64,000 nt of DNA from an uncultured Poribacteria bacterium. Lineage in GTDB: Bacteria; Poribacteria; WGA-4E; WGA-3G. The stretch covers positions 3,860,835-3,924,834 of the forward strand of contig OX638352.1 in NCBI GenBank assembly GCA_951813545.1, written 5' to 3'. Under the pieces are notes generated by a model. That model was not told the DNA's origin, did not search any database, and saw nothing but the letters and a program-made list of their open reading frames with translations. Both the position numbers and the translations under genes were made by a program. This document shows, piece by piece, positions 53,342 through 61,700 of the stretch. The first letter of the stretch is position 1, and every line of letters starts with the position of its first letter.

Positions 53342-54523
53342 TCAACGTCTATGTGCTTTCATCACCTTTTGCAGCTCCGCCAACGGAATCGCGTGCATTG
53401 TTCTGCCGTTGCGTCCTGTGGTTGTCGTTGCCATTGTCATTGAATTGACAATAGCCTCCTCTGTCGCTTCAATGACGGCTTGGAAAAGTGAACTCAAGCG
53501 TCCATTGACGAGCATCTTAATCTGGAAAGTACCAGTTTCAGTTCTGTTTGAAAAGATATTTGCAGTAGAAAATGCTATAACGAATTCGCCACTACCGTCT
53601 GTACTCGGTGTGCCTGTGCGGGCAAGCCCATGTGTTGCCCGGATTGCTAACTGTTTCAATTGACGGTGTGTCAGCGGTGCATCTGTCGCTATAACGATGA
53701 TGAACGAACCGTCTCTACCCAGTTTTGGTGGGGATCCGACAATCTCTTTACCAACAGGAACTCCATCAATTCTCAATTGCGAACGACGCCCCCCGTTGGA
53801 ATTAACAAGCACACCTACTGTCCAGCCGCCTTGTTCTTCAGACAGAACTCGGGAGGCAGTCCCGATGCCGGCTTTGAAGCCGTAACATCGCATCCCAGTG
53901 CCTCCACCAACACTTCCTTCAGTTACGGGACCGTCGGTGGCGTTCTCAATGGCTTCAATCGCATGCTGTGCCGTAACATGGAGTCCACTGATATCATTCA
54001 AACCACCATCGTAGCACTCGGCTACAATCGGCAGCACGATGTTGTTATCCGGATACCGCTTCACAATGTAACGCACAACGCCGTCATGGACTGCTCCAAC
54101 ACTAAGTGTATTTGTGAGCAAAATAGGGGACTCAATCCACCCAGCTTGGTTGATACGGGCGATGCCGGTTGCCTCACCGTTGCCGTGGATAGTATGTGCT
54201 GCGCCGAACAGGCGCGCCGTCCAAATGTCGTCACTCGGAAGAATAGCAGTCACACCGGTACGAATTGAATCACCTTCATTTAGCGTGACGTGTCCGACCT
54301 TCACTCCCGCTACATCGGTGATGGCATTGTGTGTGCCGGTTGGGATGTTACCGATCTGGATACCGATGTCGCGTACCCGTGCACGAGTATCTGTGTTTGT
54401 AGATTCAACGTTTACGCTGTATATAGAACATGCCAAAAAAACACCCATGAGAGCGATAAGAATCAACAATCTCATGTCGACCGAGGTTTCAATGCTTCGT
54501 ATTTTTTTAAAAAATGTCTTCAT
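53342..54523 (-). CDS. P1-family (DmpA-like, S58) aminopeptidase
   Basis: 393 residues from the ATG at 54523; an upstream frame to 54706 would lie within the preceding gene. An N-terminal hydrophobic stretch (MRLLILIALMGVFLACS) suggests export. DmpA-type enzymes are made as precursors that cleave themselves before a Ser; here the site is probably in TEGSVGGGTGMRCYG. Other blocks are AITDVAGVKVGHVTL, HTIHGNGEATG, and VGVLVNSNGGRRSQL. They cleave N-terminal residues or beta-peptides. The end overlaps the DUF4416 gene by 17 bases. Assignment firm at family level. Confidence 0.88.
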   Translation of the reverse strand: MKTFFKKIRSIETSVDMRLLILIALMGVFLACSIYSVNVESTNTDTRARVRDIGIQIGNIPTGTHNAITDVAGVKVGHVTLNEGDSIRTGVTAILPSDDIWTARLFGAAHTIHGNGEATGIARINQAGWIESPILLTNTLSVGAVHDGVVRYIVKRYPDNNIVLPIVAECYDGGLNDISGLHVTAQHAIEAIENATDGPVTEGSVGGGTGMRCYGFKAGIGTASRVLSEEQGGWTVGVLVNSNGGRRSQLRIDGVPVGKEIVGSPPKLGRDGSFIIVIATDAPLTHRQLKQLAIRATHGLARTGTPSTDGSGEFVIAFSTANIFSNRTETGTFQIKMLVNGRLSSLFQAVIEATEEAIVNSMTMATTTTGRNGRTMHAIPLAELQKVMKAHRR

Positions 54524-55040
54524 TGTCCAATTGTTTCCTATAGTTTTCGCGAATTTGGTTAAAAATGGCGATATACGTTGGTGAACGGTAATCGGGATAA
54601 CTCCATTCCCAAGGTTGAAACGTTTTGCGATAGAAACGGAGTGTGATTTCGGCGTAAATACCATCGCGAAGATAGATACGGTGCGCGTGATCCTTCGTTG
54701 ATGCAAGCACCAGTTTTGCTAAGCAGATGTAACCCGCATCCAAATTGACGCGCCGCGCGACACCTTTGGAGCGTTTTATAGCGAAAGCTTGCTCCACTTT
54801 ATTTGTGAATAACTTCATCTCCGCCAGTGTGCCTCCATCAATGAGTTTTTCAAAACTGATAAATTGCCGTTGGATATCCGGTCCCATCTCAGATTCATAG
54901 TAGGTCGTGCTGGTGAAAGGCAAAAGTTCACTTGTGAAGTCAATGGGACCGAGACGCTGTGTCAGTTCCGCATAGACGGTTGACAGGAGGCTGGGTTCCA
55001 CAGTTAGCACGCCTATGATGGCTTTAACCGGTTGCGGCAT
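54507..55040 (-). CDS. DUF4416 family protein
   Basis: 177 residues from the ATG at 55040 (MPQPVKAIIGVLT). The pattern matches DUF4416: TTYYESEMG, IQRQFISFEKLI, RRVNLDAGYICLAKLVLAST, KDHAHRIYLRDGIYAEITL, and WSYPDYRSPTYIAIF. The family is found mainly in delta-proteobacteria, PVC and related groups, and has no known function. It is translationally linked to the P1 peptidase downstream (17-base overlap). Confidence 0.85.
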   Translation of the reverse strand: MPQPVKAIIGVLTVEPSLLSTVYAELTQRLGPIDFTSELLPFTSTTYYESEMGPDIQRQFISFEKLIDGGTLAEMKLFTNKVEQAFAIKRSKGVARRVNLDAGYICLAKLVLASTKDHAHRIYLRDGIYAEITLRFYRKTFQPWEWSYPDYRSPTYIAIFNQIRENYRKQLDNEDIF

Positions 55041-55276
55041 TAGAATCGTTCCCATCTTGTCCTCTGTAACGGAAGCGAAAGTCGGAAATCGGAGTTCCCC
55101 TTTCCAGTAACAGGTGGGGACCCTCCTACAGGAAAACTGAATGTTTCTGTCCTTTTCTGAAAAAACTTGATTTTTGTTTGTATTTTTCGTATAATTATCA
55201 AATCTTCCGCTACAAAACCTCGCCTTTTAAGGCGGGGATGTAGTAGCGGTCCCTTGGGTTGTGTCAAGAAAAAAAC

Positions 55277-55305
55277 TTGACAATCGGTTTAAAATGTGGT
55301 ATCAT
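55277..55305 (+). promoter_or_regulatory. promoter of tnpB and its structured leader
   Basis: Perfect TTGACA at 55277-55282, 17-base spacer, TATCAT at 55300-55305. The start is expected at about 55311-55313, exactly where the structured RNA begins. Confidence 0.75.
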
Positions 55306-55310
55306 TAGAG

Positions 55311-55398
55311 TATCAAGTTGGCAGACATGTATAGCGTTACCTCTCGGTAACGTGTCTGCCTACCCACTATACAGGGGTTAAAAACTTGAGACTTGATA
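55311..55398 (+). ncRNA. pseudoknotted RNA structure forming the tnpB 5' leader (copy L)
   Basis: Helices: outer stem TATCAAGT (55311-55318)/ACTTGATA (55391-55398); P1 GGCAGACA (55320-55327)/TGTCTGCC (55353-55360); inner hairpin CGTTACC/GGTAACG with loop TCTC (55335-55352); pseudoknot TGTATAG (55328-55334)/CTATACA (55367-55373). It ends four bases before the tnpB ATG. All four helices are conserved with compensating changes in copy R (56660-56739). It does not match a named RNA class that I know. Confidence 0.7.
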
Positions 55399-55402
55399 TA
55401 CC

Positions 55403-56617
55403 ATGCGAAACACAAAACATAAACTTTTTCATGATAAGACCTTGAAGCGTCTGCATGACGAGTTGAATATCTGTGGTGTTGTGCGAAACCACTTCATAGC
55501 CTTGTCTATGCGATATTACCGCAGATATGGTAAAGGATTGTCGTATGCGAAAATGTCTAAGCACTTGACGAAGCTCAAGAAACTTGCGAAGTATCAGCAT
55601 TGGCATATCCCTTACTCGTGGGCATTACAAAATATCCTCAAACGACTTGCTCAAAGTTTTAGAGAAATTCGGACATTGAAAAGAGGTCACCCACAGTTCA
55701 AGTCATGCAAGAAACATAAAGGCATGACCTTTAGAGGCGAGCAAGTCTCTATAGAGAAGTTGTTAGACGCACAAAATCATGAAAGAAACCATCCAACGTA
55801 TAAAATCCGTTTGAACGGGCGTTGGTATCGGTTCGCATTGCACCGTGAAGTCAAGGGACAAATCAAAGAGGTTCACGTTACACGAGACGCCCTCGGAGAT
55901 GTGTATATCACACTCACTGAAGATTACTCGGAAGTGATACCCGACCCCAAGACAGGTAAGGCTGAAGGGTTCGATATGGGTATCAAAGACTTCTTGACTG
56001 GCAGTGACGGACACCGATATACTTCTCCTATGTTCTACAAACAGAACACCAAGAGGTTGGCAAAGGCACAAAGAGTCTATTCACGCAAAGTCAAAGGTTC
56101 TAACAACCAAAAACGGGAACGCAAGAACATTGCCCGTATCCACAAGAAAACTGAAAATCAGAGAACAGACCACCATTGGAAACTGGCGATAGAACTCTGC
56201 CAAAAGTTTGATATTCTGTTCTTTGAAGACCTGAACCTTAACGGCATGAAACGACTTTGGGGTAAACAAGTTTCTGACCTCGCCTTCGGTGAGTTCATCA
56301 TGAAACTCAAATGGCAGGCAAAGAAGCGGATACGTGCTGTTCTGAAGATTGGACGCTGGACACCCACTACAAAGTGCTGTTGTGTTTGTGAACATAAAAA
56401 TGAAACCTTAACGTTAGCAGATAGAGAGTGGACGTGTCCAAAGTGTGATACACACCTTGACCGAGACCACAACGCTGCTATCAACATTCTTAAGGAAGGG
56501 GTAGCTTCCTTTGGGTTAGGAGACGTAAGACCTATCGTTTTGCTTGGAAACCAGATAGTAGGCTACTCCATTGAAGCGTCCAGTTCGCTTCTGCATTCCA
56601 CAAATGCTTTCGCATAA
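55403..56617 (+). CDS. tnpB: TnpB, RNA-guided nuclease of IS605-type elements
   Basis: 404 residues, full length. TnpB is an RNA-guided RuvC nuclease, ancestor of Cas12, that uses an RNA from the right end of its element. The RuvC catalytic residues are present: D191 (GFDMGIKDF), E275 (FFEDLNLNGM), D355 (DRDHNAAINIL). A zinc ribbon with CCCVCEHK and CPKC lies between the last two. The N-terminal wedge/recognition part (HKLFHDKTLKRLHDELNICG) is intact. The gene looks active. No Shine-Dalgarno sequence precedes the ATG, which instead abuts the structured leader at 55311-55398. The guide RNA would be expected from the 3' end of tnpB and the right-end hairpin. Confidence 0.93.
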   Translation: MRNTKHKLFHDKTLKRLHDELNICGVVRNHFIALSMRYYRRYGKGLSYAKMSKHLTKLKKLAKYQHWHIPYSWALQNILKRLAQSFREIRTLKRGHPQFKSCKKHKGMTFRGEQVSIEKLLDAQNHERNHPTYKIRLNGRWYRFALHREVKGQIKEVHVTRDALGDVYITLTEDYSEVIPDPKTGKAEGFDMGIKDFLTGSDGHRYTSPMFYKQNTKRLAKAQRVYSRKVKGSNNQKRERKNIARIHKKTENQRTDHHWKLAIELCQKFDILFFEDLNLNGMKRLWGKQVSDLAFGEFIMKLKWQAKKRIRAVLKIGRWTPTTKCCCVCEHKNETLTLADREWTCPKCDTHLDRDHNAAINILKEGVASFGLGDVRPIVLLGNQIVGYSIEASSSLLHSTNAFA

Positions 56618-56659
56618 CTTTTGCGGAAGCCTCGCCCTTTAGGGCGGGGTCTATCACAA

Positions 56660-56739
56660 TATCGTGTTGGCAGGCGTGTCAAGCGTAGTCACTCGGCTAT
56701 GTGCCTGCCTCTCACTTGACAGGGAATAAACACACGATA
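56660..56739 (+). ncRNA. pseudoknotted RNA structure after tnpB (copy R)
   Basis: Same architecture as copy L with different bases: outer stem TATCGTGT (56660-56667)/ACACGATA (56732-56739); P1 GGCAGGCG (56669-56676)/TGCCTGCC (56702-56709); inner hairpin CGTAGTC/GGCTATG with loop ACTC; pseudoknot TGTCAAG (56677-56683)/CTTGACA (56715-56721). Starts 11 bases after the right-end hairpin. It could be part of the TnpB guide RNA region, a second regulatory element or an end-related repeat. Confidence 0.65.
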
Positions 56740-56929
56740 CACGATAGTCAATACGAAACTATAACAAAATCAGAATACCAGTTAGACGATTAGAGGAAAT
56801 TAACACCGCGCCCGCTTCTGTTTGGAATGCGTGTTTGAAACTCAAAGAAATGTAGGACTATGCCCAAGGGTATCAAGTAAATTTAATAATGAGTATAGCA
56901 GACAGCGTTTAACCTGTCAATGTTCCGTT
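56740..56929. other. intergenic, no feature recognised
   Basis: Between the structured repeat and the ISAs1 target duplication. No gene, promoter or hairpin recognised. Confidence 0.5.
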
Positions 56930-57001
56930 CATTATCCATCAGGGTCATTCAATTGTAGGTTTTTTGTGTTATATTTTTCACGGGTGTTAATACTTCAGAT
57001 A

Positions 57002-57037
57002 AGCAGAAGTCGCGTGACATTTCACGCGACTTCTGCT
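57002..57037 (+). promoter_or_regulatory. 16-bp perfect hairpin before the ISAs1 transposase
   Basis: AGCAGAAGTCGCGTGA and TCACGCGACTTCTGCT around CATT, 40 bases before the transposase start. Such hairpins can block read-through translation or transcription into IS transposase genes. Confidence 0.6.
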
Positions 57038-57077
57038 ATACTTCACCATAAAAAGTAGCACACTTTTGAGGTGAAGT

Positions 57078-58256
57078 ATGACAAGAACTTCTTCCTGCCA
57101 CTTAGTTGATATGTTAGCAGAAGTGCCAGATCCCCGCAAGAAAAAAGGGCTCCGGCATCCGTTAGCCTCGATGCTTGCGCTCACGGTTGTCGGTCTCTTG
57201 TGTGGTCAACGCAGCTATACACAGCTTGCCAAATGGGCGCGGCTCCACCCTTGCCTTCGAAACGCCTTGGGGTTCACGGCGAAACAAACCCCGGCGGCAT
57301 CAACGTTTCATTATCTCTATCGGCGTCTTGACATCGCCACTGTAGAAAAGACGCTCACGCAGTGGACGACACAGACTTTAGCAAGTTTGCGCATTTCCAC
57401 ATCTAACTTGAAGGGACTTGCGATAGATGGTAAAACCTTAGGCAACAGTCATCCCGAAGATGCCCGCAGGACCCATCTGCTCGCAGCCGTCTTTCATGAG
57501 TTAGGCATCCCTGTCGCAGAATGTGCGGTGAGTGAAAAGAGCAATGAAATCCCTGTTTCCATTGAACTCTTGAAAGCGTTTGATGTCTCAGGTCTCGTCA
57601 TCACAACGGACGCACTTTTGACCCAACGTAAGTTCTGTCAACAAATCCTTGATGCTCAAGCAGATTACTGCCTCCCCGTCAAAGCGAATCAGAAGCAGTT
57701 ATATGAGGATATTCGAGACCTCTTTGAACCCTTGGATGAAACAGATCCACCCGAAGTGGAACACCGCCGGTTTGAAAATCTTCACGCAGAAGTCGGCGCA
57801 CATCTTCAAACGTATACGAATACAGAAGACGCAAAAGGCAGGATTACCACTCGCACCCTCACCACAAGCACTCTCTTGACCGAACATACCGACTGGCCGG
57901 GGCTACAACAAGTTTATCAATACACCACACACCAGAAACAGAAAAGCACCGCACACGTCAAGGGTTTCCACGTGCAGTATGGCATCACGAGTCTATCACC
58001 TGAACGCGCCTCGGCAGCTGACTTGCTCAAACTCCGACGCCAACACTGGACGATTGAGAATAAACTCCATTGGATCCGAGATGCCGTCTTTCAAGAGGAC
58101 GCCTCAACCGTCAGAACAGGTGTGCTCCCCCAAGTCATGGCAGCTTTGCGAAACACCGCAATCTCCGTCTTACGATTCACTGGACATACTAAAATCACCG
58201 ACGCACTTCAACTTTTCGCCGCAAAACCTATACTCGCAGTTAACATCATAAAATGA
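57078..58256 (+). CDS. ISAs1-family DDE transposase (H-repeat-associated type)
   Basis: 392 residues, intact. The N-terminal DDE_Tnp_1-associated part is VDMLAEVPDPRKKKGLRHPL. Catalytic residues: Asp in LAIDGKTLGNS, Asp in VITTDALLTQ, Glu in WTIENKLHWIRD, then VFQEDAS. The stop is 25 bases from the right inverted repeat. GAGGTGAAGT precedes the ATG. With intact ends and target duplication the element should be mobile. Assignment secure. Confidence 0.94.
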   Translation: MTRTSSCHLVDMLAEVPDPRKKKGLRHPLASMLALTVVGLLCGQRSYTQLAKWARLHPCLRNALGFTAKQTPAASTFHYLYRRLDIATVEKTLTQWTTQTLASLRISTSNLKGLAIDGKTLGNSHPEDARRTHLLAAVFHELGIPVAECAVSEKSNEIPVSIELLKAFDVSGLVITTDALLTQRKFCQQILDAQADYCLPVKANQKQLYEDIRDLFEPLDETDPPEVEHRRFENLHAEVGAHLQTYTNTEDAKGRITTRTLTTSTLLTEHTDWPGLQQVYQYTTHQKQKSTAHVKGFHVQYGITSLSPERASAADLLKLRRQHWTIENKLHWIRDAVFQEDASTVRTGVLPQVMAALRNTAISVLRFTGHTKITDALQLFAAKPILAVNIIK

Positions 58257-58291
58257 GAAATCTTAAAATTGAATGACCCTGCATTATCCAT

Positions 58292-58598
58292 CGGGTTACT
58301 TACACTCTCCTACAGTTTAATCGCACACTCAGAGCACACTCAGATTTTTTGCCATAAGGGTGACCTCCAGATTGGACGCCAAGAACCGAGAATCTACAAT
58401 CACTTGGACATTATGAATAGACGGGATTAGAAACCCCGCCAGCGGTGGAAGGCGTTGTTGTTTCGTAAAGTGTCAACATATTTTTGGATTTTACTCTAAA
58501 TAACCTCACACCACCTTAAGAAATTAATGACTCAAACACACAAAATCAAATATTTTTCGACTAAGTCGCAAAAAAAAATATATTTTTTTCATTTTTTC
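58292..58598. other. intergenic region upstream of the rpoB promoter
   Basis: No gene. A REP-like sequence (GGGATTAGAAACCCCG) lies near 58423-58440, and the rest is AT-rich. No rplJ/rplL genes precede rpoB. Confidence 0.5.
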
Positions 58599-58627
58599 TT
58601 GACATTTCCCGAATTATAATGTATAAT
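58599..58627 (+). promoter_or_regulatory. consensus promoter of rpoB
   Basis: TTGACA (58599-58604), 17-base spacer, TATAAT (58622-58627): a perfect consensus sigma70 promoter. The leader of about 110 bases contains a GAAAAAGC/GCTTTTTC hairpin (58660-58689). Confidence 0.88.
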
Positions 58628-58742
58628 ATTCTGTTATGCTATGTCACCATATTAAGACGGAAAAAGCAGCTCGGGAAGCAGGCTTTTTCAAAAGTCTGTT
58701 TATAAGCTAGGCTGCGCAACCACCGCCAAATAGGGAGACTTC

Positions 58743-61700
58743 ATGTCAGTGAACAAAAAGCCCAGAATTTCTTTTGCCAAAACGCAGGTTCGGACCCCGC
58801 TCCCGAATCTCATAGAGACCCAAAAGCTTGCATATGATGCCTTCTTACAAAGAAATGTCCCCCCCAATGAACGTTCAGAAACGGGCCTCCAAGCCGTATT
58901 TAAGGAAGTATTTCCGATCCACGACTTTTCGGATGTTAACAGTCTTGAATTCGTCAGTTACAGCCTTGGTACACCGAAATATACGCTTCAAGAATGTGTT
59001 GCCCGCGGTGTAACGTACCAAGTATCCCTCACAGCGCGTATCATGCTCGTTCTGCGTGAGACAGACTCAGATGCCGATGAACCGCACGTGGTAGATATCC
59101 GAGAATCCGATGTCTATCTCGGCGAAGTCCCTTTAATGACCGAAAATGGTAGCTTTATTGTCAACGGCAGTGAACGTGTGATAGTGAGCCAACTGCATCG
59201 TTCGCCGGGTGTTATTTTCCTTGAAAAATCATTGGCAACGGGTCGGCGCACACCGACTGCCCAAATTATTCCATATCGCGGTGCATGGGTTGAATTTGAA
59301 ATAGACACAAAAGATCAGATCTATGTACGTATAGACAAGAAAAGAAAACTGCCCGCCACCATATTACTTCGTGCCCTTGGTTGGGCATCAGACGCAGATA
59401 TTTTAAAACTCTTTGCTAAGACAGAACGGCTCGTGCTTACCGGGTGGCGCGTTATCAATGTAGAAGGACCGGTGAAGCAAGTCAACCCCGGTGATCTGCT
59501 AAACGCTACGGACTTTCGGCAGGCGAGCAAAGACTATCCCGACCTTGAGGTAGAGAATTGTTATCGTGTTACTGAAGTAACCGATGAGGGCTGCCCGTTA
59601 GAGATCGGACAAGAGGTTACATCTAAGGAGCGCACAAGCCTCCGCAGGAAATGGAAAGGCTTTGAAACCGAACTTTTCCGACGTGTCGTTGACACTCATG
59701 ACAGTGCTTGTGAACTTGCTCCCGAACAAGTCCTAACGAACTCAGAATACCAAGAAGCGCGTGCCCGCTACGGAAGTAAAGCGTTCACGGCTGAACAGGT
59801 ATCTCAAGACGGTCAGGAGAGCGTCGGTAGTGTCTGTGCTGAAGATATTATCCATCCGGAAACTGGTGAAGTGCTCCTCACAGCAAATACGCTGCTCACT
59901 GAAACAGAATTGGAACGTCTCACGGAGGCTGGTGTTGAAGCACTTACAATACTGGATGCAGAGGATTGCCAATATATCCGGTTTCTACGTAATACATTAG
60001 AGCGTGACCGACAGGCAGACTACGAAGAGCCGTATACCTTGCAAGACGCTGCACTGCTTACGATTTTCCGCACGCTGAGACCCGGGGATCCCGCTGGTAT
60101 AGAGAACGCTCGTAAACACCTTGCGTGGCTGCTCTTTGATTCACACCGGTACGATTTAGGTGTCGTTGGGCGATATAAGTTGAATCGAAAATTTCATAAT
60201 CTGTCCGTTTACGGGGAGCCACCGGAAGAGACATTTCGTACGCTTCGCCCCGAAGATATTGCCGCCACTGTAGATCACCTTCTTAAAGTGCACAATGGAA
60301 TCGCCCAGAAAGACGACCTTGACCATCTCGGCAATCGCCGCGTGCGTGTTATCGGTGAACTACTCGAAAACCAATTCCGAATGGGGTTGTTCCAGATTCG
60401 CAGAACGACGCGCGAACGGTTGAGTACGAACAACGATATCGCGAAAGTCGTCCCGTCTTCACTCGTAAACCCGAAACCACTGATGATGGCACTCCGAGAA
60501 TTCTTCGGCTCGAACCAGTTGTCGCAATTCATGCAACAGATTAATCCGCTTGATGAATTGACGCACAAACGCCGTATCTCAGCGATCGGTCCGGGTGGAC
60601 TCCACCGAGATAGGGCGACAGCCGCCGTTCGGGACGTACACCCTACGCACTATGGGCGTGTTTGTCCTTTGGAAACACCGGAAGGTCCGTCAATTGGCCT
60701 CATTGTTTCTTTAGCTTGTTATGGGCGGATCAATCCCTATGGTTTTATAGAAACGCCCTATCACAAGGTTGAGGAGGGTTCGAGAGTCGGTTCAGTAGAG
60801 TATCTCACAGCGGATAGAGAAGACACAACTTACATTGCTGCAAAGGCGGCACCACGTGCTGTGTCCCAAGCTGCAGATGGTAATGCAGATAATTCGGAGC
60901 AGATCCTACCCGTCCGTAGTGGAGAGGATATCCTGTCACTTCCGATGGAAAAAGTGGACTATATCGGTGTCTCTCCACAGCAGATAGTTGGGATTTCAGC
61001 GGCGCTTGTTCCATTTTTGGAACATGAGGATGCAAACCGCGCATTGATGGGAGCGAACCACCAACGCCAAGCAGTACCGCTCATCCGTCCAGAAGCACCA
61101 CTCGTAGGAACAGGGATGGAAGCCCCCGCTGCGTTGTATTCGGGTGCCCTTATCACTGCGACCCGCGCTGGCACTGTTACAAGTGTATCAGCTGACGAAA
61201 TCCTCATCCATACGGGTGAAGCACTTCACGCTGACAAGGGTGAAAATACCTTCAGTGAGATGGGCTACGATGTTTACAAACTCCAAACGTTCAAACGGAG
61301 TAACAGTGGCACTTGCATCCACCAGCGTCCGATCGTTTCGGTGGGTGATAAGGTTGAAGCCGGACAGGTTATCGTGGATGGCACATCTACAGAAAATGGT
61401 GAACTTGCTCTTGGTCGGAATATCCTCTGTGCTTACATGCCCTGGGGTGGTCATAACTATGAAGACTCTATCCTGATAAGCGAAACACTCATCAAGGAAG
61501 ATACTTTCACCTCTATCCACATTGAGGAATTTGAGGTGGAGGCGCGTGAAACGAAAGTGGGTCCAGAGGAAATCACCCGTGATATCCCGAACGTTAGCGA
61601 GCAGCGACTCACACAACTTGATGAAGAGGGTATTATTCGCGTTGGTAGTGTTGTTGGCGCAGGCAGCATCTTAGTTGGAAAAATCACACCGAAAGGTGAG

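Larger units (their letters stand above)
55207..56649 (+). mobile_element. IS1341-type (IS200/IS605 family) element with tnpB only
   Basis: Left end: an imperfect palindrome at 55207-55249, CCGCTACA...TGTAGTAGCGG enclosing CTCGCCTTTTAAGGCGGGG. Right end: CTCGCCCTTTAGGGCGGGG at 56631-56649. These paired end hairpins and a single tnpB gene define an IS1341-like element; there is no tnpA nearby. Exact ends are uncertain because a structured repeat lies just outside the right hairpin. Confidence 0.7.
56940..58281 (+). mobile_element. ISAs1-family insertion sequence, complete
   Basis: 1342 bp with 15-bp inverted ends CAGGGTCATTCAATT/AATTGAATGACCCTG. A perfect 10-bp target duplication CATTATCCAT flanks it at 56930-56939 and 58282-58291, showing an intact, fairly recent insertion. 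Confidence 0.93.

Noticed and set aside
53342..54706. Longer start for the P1 peptidase at 54706
   Set aside because: It would overlap most of the DUF4416 gene in another frame; the start at 54523 overlaps it by only 17 bases.
55311..55398. HDV-like self-cleaving ribozyme
   Set aside because: The helix order matches the HDV topology, but the inner hairpin is 7 bp with a 4-base loop instead of a short P3 with a 7-8 base loop, and no catalytic C-containing joining strand or P1.1 pairing was found.
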